Below, one piece after another: positions 41,888 through 45,055 of a stretch of 45,055 nt of DNA. The notes beneath the pieces were generated by a model. It worked only from the letters and a program-made list of their open reading frames with translations, made no database searches and was not told the DNA's origin. The stretch is from Bacteroidota bacterium (GTDB taxonomy: Bacteria > Bacteroidota > Bacteroidia > Chitinophagales > Chitinophagaceae), in the NCBI GenBank assembly GCA_030706605.1, contig JAUZOE010000035.1, positions 1 to 45,055 on the forward strand, read 5' to 3'. The stretch's first letter is position 1; each line of letters opens with the position of its first letter. A program made the position numbers and the translations under genes.

Positions 41888-42751
41888 ATGATAAATTTAA
41901 TAGATTTAAAATTTCAGAAACTCAATTTTGAAGGATTGAAAATTTTAGCAAGTTGGGCCGGAGAAGAAGGCTGGAATCCCGGCATATGTGATGCAGATGT
42001 TTTCTGGCAAACCGATCCCGAAGGATTTTACGGATACTACCACGACGGAAATTTAATTGCGGGAGGCTCTGTAGTCTCTTATGACGGGTTGTTCGGATTC
42101 ATGGGATTTTTTATCGTAAAGCCCGAATACAGATCACTTGGAATCGGGAGAAAACTCTGGTACCAAAGACGGGATACTTTATTATCGAGATTAAACAAAG
42201 GCGCTTCAATTGGAATGGATGGTGTGATTGCTATGCAGCCTTTTTATAAAAAGGGAGGTTTTGAAATTGCATTCCGGGATGAACGTCACGAAAAGACCGG
42301 TGAAAAATTTGAAGTGGATAAAGCGATTACCCCGATTGAAGAGAAAGATATAAACGCTGTTCTTGCTTATGATAAGCAATGCTTCGGATTTTCCCGCCCG
42401 CAGTTCCTGGTTCCATGGTTGAAACAGAAAAATGTTACCACCTTTAAATATTTCGATGATGATAAACTCAAAGGATTTGCAGTGATAAGAAAAGCAAGTA
42501 AAGGATATAAAGTTTGTCCTCTTTTTGCCGATACTGCAGAAGTTGCAGAAGCGCTTTATAAAGCCTGCTTAAATTCAGTGCCAGGCAAACCTTTGTATCT
42601 TGACATTCCGGTAATCAACCAGGATGCAGTTGCTCTCACAAAAAAATATAAAACTACCTATGTTTTTGAATGTGCCAGAATGTACTACGGCAAAGCTCCC
42701 GTGATGGATATTAGCAAAGTGTTTGGTATCACTACTTTTGAACTCGGGTAG
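41888..42751 (+). CDS. GNAT-family N-acetyltransferase (YitI-like, with C-terminal GNAT-like domain)
   Basis: This 287-residue cytoplasmic protein carries an N-terminal GNAT domain with the acetyl-CoA loop region FIVKPEYRSLGIGRKLWYQRR (residues 79-99) and a second GNAT-like half (from about 140) with AYDKQCFGFSRPQFLVPWL, the Acetyltransf_18 arrangement. The substrate is unknown. The start at 41888 fits the family opening. It is intact, unlike the decayed GNAT at 348-560, and of a different subfamily. It converges with the MFS gene. Confidence 0.85.
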   Translation: MINLIDLKFQKLNFEGLKILASWAGEEGWNPGICDADVFWQTDPEGFYGYYHDGNLIAGGSVVSYDGLFGFMGFFIVKPEYRSLGIGRKLWYQRRDTLLSRLNKGASIGMDGVIAMQPFYKKGGFEIAFRDERHEKTGEKFEVDKAITPIEEKDINAVLAYDKQCFGFSRPQFLVPWLKQKNVTTFKYFDDDKLKGFAVIRKASKGYKVCPLFADTAEVAEALYKACLNSVPGKPLYLDIPVINQDAVALTKKYKTTYVFECARMYYGKAPVMDISKVFGITTFELG

Positions 42752-42786
42752 GAATATCTTATTTAACTTGCATTAGAAGCAGCTCC

Positions 42787-42805
42787 TCCCCTGCCGTGTT
42801 TTCTA
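42787..42805. repeat. Dispersed 19-bp repeat, second copy
   Basis: TCCCCTGCCGTGTTTTCTA is identical to bases 225-243, about 42.5 kb away. It lies in the gap between the convergent GNAT and MFS genes. No hairpin or protein-coding role is seen at this copy. Confidence 0.7.
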
Positions 42806-42848
42806 TGAAAAAAAGACTGTCTTGTCCTAAAAAGGTACTACCTCTCTT

Positions 42849-44012
42849 TTAATCGATTTTATTTTTAGCCAGTAAATGAACTATTAATATGGCAATGGAC
42901 AGTCCCATTCCTAATCCGGAAACGCCGGTCCAGCCAAAGTACTCCCAGGCTATGCCACCCATAAGTGTTCCTAAAGCACCACCTATAAAAAACCCGACCA
43001 TATAAATCGTATTGACCCTGTTGCGGGCATCGGGGTTTTTTGAGAATATAATATTTTGGTTGGTGATGTGTAAGGCTTGCATGCCCAAATCAACCAGCAC
43101 TGCACCAGCAATCAACCCGATGATGGAATGTGCAGAAACCAAAAATATACCCCATGAGATAATGAGCAGCATCACGGCAAACAGAATGATTTTGTTCTTA
43201 CTGACCTTATCATTTATTTTCCCCACCACGGTGGCGGCAAGTGCACCTGCCACTCCCAGCAAGCCAAAGGCGCCCGCCACTCCGCTTCCGTAACCGAAGG
43301 AATCCTGCATCAAAAATACCAATGTGGTCCAGAAGGCACTCACGCCTGCAAAAGCCAAAGCGCCACGTAGTGCAGCTAATCTAACTAATGGCTCAGTCTT
43401 AAAGTAAAACCAGATCGATTTCATCAGGCTTCCATAACTCCCCTCGTATTGAGGATTTATTTTAGGTAATTTGAGTTTCAGCAAAATAAAAAGTGCTCCC
43501 ATTATAACAGCCGCCCCATAGTACACAGTACGCCAGCCAAACTGTTCACCAACCAACCCACTCAAAACACGGCTTCCCAGGATGCCAATTAAAAGGCCGC
43601 TCATTACGATACCGATAGCACGCCCACGACCTTTAACATCGCTGAGCATTGCAGCCATAGGCACAAACAATTGCGGGATAACCGAGGTGAAGCCAATGAA
43701 AAAGCTGCTCACAATGAGCAACAAAAGAGACCTGGACGTTGCCGCTGCCAATAATGATAGGATCATCACGAAGAAATCTACACGCAATATCTTCGTGTTG
43801 GAAACCTTATCGCCCAATGGAATAATAAATAATAACGCAAATGCATAGCCCAATTGTGTAGCAAGCGCCACACTACTTACAGCAGATTCCTTCACGCCGA
43901 AAGTTGCAGCTATTTGGCCCAGCAAAGGCTGGTTATAGTAAAGATTCGCTACGATGAGACCTGCCGAGGCGCTCATTAAATAAAGTACGGAATTTGAAAG
44001 TTTCTGTTTCAT
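42849..44012 (-). CDS. MFS transporter (drug/metabolite efflux type)
   Basis: This 387-residue inner-membrane protein has 12 hydrophobic segments. It starts SNSVLYLMSASAGLIVANLYYNQPLLGQIAATFGV, and the typical loop signature LGDKVSNTK appears after helix 2. VKGRGRAIGIVMSGLLIGILGSRVLSG resembles the export-type motif C of MFS. The NLYYNQPLL motif is shared with a group of Bacteroidota and proteobacterial efflux-like MFS proteins. The substrate is unknown. It is a single gene with a 369-bp upstream gap. Confidence 0.9.
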   Translation of the reverse strand: MKQKLSNSVLYLMSASAGLIVANLYYNQPLLGQIAATFGVKESAVSSVALATQLGYAFALLFIIPLGDKVSNTKILRVDFFVMILSLLAAATSRSLLLLIVSSFFIGFTSVIPQLFVPMAAMLSDVKGRGRAIGIVMSGLLIGILGSRVLSGLVGEQFGWRTVYYGAAVIMGALFILLKLKLPKINPQYEGSYGSLMKSIWFYFKTEPLVRLAALRGALAFAGVSAFWTTLVFLMQDSFGYGSGVAGAFGLLGVAGALAATVVGKINDKVSKNKIILFAVMLLIISWGIFLVSAHSIIGLIAGAVLVDLGMQALHITNQNIIFSKNPDARNRVNTIYMVGFFIGGALGTLMGGIAWEYFGWTGVSGLGMGLSIAILIVHLLAKNKID

Positions 44013-44381
44013 GTGGTATTAATGCCTCTTAAACGCTTTTTTAAAAGAGGTATGATAGTGGAAATTCCATGTCCATCGCTGCTACGCAAAACTGAAACAG
44101 GCAAGTCCTCCGTGCGGTCAAAATTACAGATTAAACAGGAAATAATAATTTGCCTCTAACCGAAATGGGCGCCGGCCTGGTGTAGTTAACTCAGGACTTA
44201 CGGGTATTAATCCTATAACAAAAATTTAAGCTTTTCTAATTTAACCATACTTCGGGTAGCGGGGATAAAATATATTTTAACAGTATCAGCAAATTGATAG
44301 TTCCTGATCATTATTGGCACAGATACGCCAACGCCTCTTCTCCTTCGCTGCATATCAGCCAGTGAAAGGTTGAATATTTTT
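44013..44381. other. 369-bp intergenic region
   Basis: This lies between the MFS start and the end of the HMA-like gene. It has a small CCTCTT/AAGAGG inverted repeat near 44024-44050, otherwise no ORF or repeat I can support. It probably contains the MFS promoter and leader. Confidence 0.45.
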
Positions 44382-44591
44382 TCATTCCAAAGCTACACAT
44401 TGAAAACCGTTTGAGTTGATGAGTGCAATAATTTTTTCATTGCAAATATATTCCCCATGCACCCGTAAAATTTTATCGCAATCATCTAAATCAAAATTTA
44501 TTTTGAATGATGGAAATTTTTTTGACAAAATTGTCAACATCAGTTTTGCTTCCTTCTGCTTTAGAATATTTGTTTTGAAAACTTCCACCAT
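44382..44591 (-). CDS. Small HMA-fold-like protein without the metal motif
   Basis: This 69-residue protein has the beta-alpha-beta outline of heavy-metal-associated domains: VFKTNILKQKEAKLMLTILSKKFPSFKINFDLDDCDKILRVHGEY, then a helix and VALE strand. The CxxC metal site is absent, so it is a metal-independent ferredoxin-like domain, a type common in Bacteroidota. The function is unknown. It starts three bases beyond the DoxX stop codon, so the two are co-transcribed. Confidence 0.75.
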   Translation of the reverse strand: MVEVFKTNILKQKEAKLMLTILSKKFPSFKINFDLDDCDKILRVHGEYICNEKIIALINSNGFQCVALE

Positions 44592-44594
44592 CTT

Positions 44595-44981
44595 TTAATA
44601 CATTTCAATCTTTGCAACTAATTGTGATTTCCTGTGATAGAAATAATAGGAAAGAAATAAAAAGGTAATTGGAAGCAACATGAAAGATATTTGGGGCATC
44701 CATCCGTCATGAGCAATCATTGAGTATGTTGCACCTATTAAATCAAATGCCAAACCTGCATAAGCCCATTCCTTTATTCTTTTAAAGCCAGGGATAAGAA
44801 TTGCAATGATCCCTAACAATTTTGCTACGCCTAAAAAGGGAATAAAATATTTTGGAAACCCTAAACCTGTAATCATTGTTACTTCACCAGGAGCAACCAA
44901 TATTTCAGGGATGGCAGATAATAACATGAATACTGAAAACAATCCTGTTACAATCCAATAAATTGTGTTTGTTTTTTTCAT
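44595..44981 (-). CDS. DoxX-like four-helix membrane protein
   Basis: This 128-residue protein has four hydrophobic segments and the DoxX-like features LGFPKYFIPFLGVAKLLGIIAILIPGF, then KEWAYAGLAFDLIGATYSMIAHD. Members are found with oxidative-stress or thiol proteins, but the role is unsettled. It lies 11 bp downstream of a truncated VOC gene and 3 bp upstream of the HMA-like gene, a three-gene unit on the minus strand. Confidence 0.88.
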   Translation of the reverse strand: MKKTNTIYWIVTGLFSVFMLLSAIPEILVAPGEVTMITGLGFPKYFIPFLGVAKLLGIIAILIPGFKRIKEWAYAGLAFDLIGATYSMIAHDGWMPQISFMLLPITFLFLSYYFYHRKSQLVAKIEMY

Positions 44982-44992
44982 TTTGAGTCATT

Positions 44993-45055
44993 TTATTTTT
45001 CGCTATAGTTTATCATCCAGTTAATTCCAAACTTGTCGGAAAATTCACCGAAGTA
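44993..45055 (-). CDS. VOC-superfamily protein (PhnB-like), 3' end only
   Basis: The last 20 codons of a minus-strand gene are present; its start lies beyond the right edge. The readable C-terminus is YFGEFSDKFGINWMINYSEK, which is the ending of PhnB-like/3-demethylubiquinone-methyltransferase-type VOC proteins (pattern GxxxDKFGxxWMxN). The stop is at 44993-44995, and DoxX starts 11 bases later. Its catalytic function is unknown. Confidence 0.85.
   Translation of the reverse strand, partial: YFGEFSDKFGINWMINYSEK

Noticed and set aside
1-45055. Anti-phage defence, toxin-antitoxin, secretion or biosynthetic gene cluster.
   Set aside because: No nuclease, reverse transcriptase, helicase, NRPS/PKS, restriction or toxin family signature was found on either strand.

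Overview
The window reads as the chromosome of a Bacteroidota bacterium, most likely a soil or freshwater member of the Chitinophagaceae. This is inference from gene content and style: an AT-rich genome, many secreted proteins and lipoproteins, M13, S10 and M1 peptidases, a DUF6600 YXWGXW lipoprotein, SnoaL-like proteins, weak ribosome binding sites at most starts, and a tRNA without an encoded CCA end. No phage, plasmid, transposase, CRISPR array or known defence system is visible.

Layout. 1-347: a helically phased 21-bp tandem repeat that may run off the left edge, then a perfect hairpin. 348-560: a decayed acetyltransferase. 585-7893: an M13 metallopeptidase lipoprotein, a SnoaL-like protein, a secreted protein with a DnaJ-type zinc motif, an S10 serine carboxypeptidase and a beta-lactamase-fold serine hydrolase. 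Between the SnoaL gene and the S10 gene lies a duplicated and rearranged non-coding module that carries a scrap of the S10 gene. 7989-16431: a secreted beta-helix protein, a GH43-like propeller, a membrane di-iron hydroxylase, an esterase, an unusual six-hairpin-like protein, a small secreted protein and a sugar-porter MFS transporter. 16680-19396: three poorly known proteins, including the YXWGXW lipoprotein. 19625-26818: a sugar-catabolic block on both strands, with an exported isomerase-like TIM barrel, a DUF6807 lipoprotein, an exported Gfo/Idh/MocA oxidoreductase and a NagX-like acyltransferase facing nagB-nagA. 26839-33222: a sulfatase, an M1 aminopeptidase, a second esterase and a sialate O-acetylesterase on the minus strand. 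33376-33448: tRNA-Gly(CCC). 33676-41061: a methyltransferase, a cytochrome c, an NTF2-like protein, a sialidase-like Asp-box protein, a GH29 alpha-fucosidase, a DUF1345 membrane protein and a second propeller protein. 41139-45055: a glycine-zipper lipoprotein, a GNAT, an MFS exporter and the end of a VOC/DoxX/HMA-like mini-operon.

How it may work together. From about 8 to 41 kb the genes form a loose glycan-foraging region: sulfatase, fucosidase, sialidase-like protein, sialate O-acetylesterase, carbohydrate esterases, propeller and beta-helix proteins, a sugar transporter, and NagX/NagB/NagA for amino-sugar entry into central metabolism. Such enzymes fit host-, algal- or microbial-derived glycans rich in sulfate, fucose and amino sugars. 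There is no SusC/SusD pair, no hybrid two-component regulator and no ECF sigma/anti-sigma pair, so this is not a standard polysaccharide utilisation locus. Most genes stand alone with their own intergenic gaps. The most distinctive points are the Tat-exported oxidoreductase/isomerase set beside DUF6807 and NagX, the NagB with altered catalytic residues, the secreted DnaJ-zinc protein bracketed by the rearranged repeats, and the phased repeat at the left edge.
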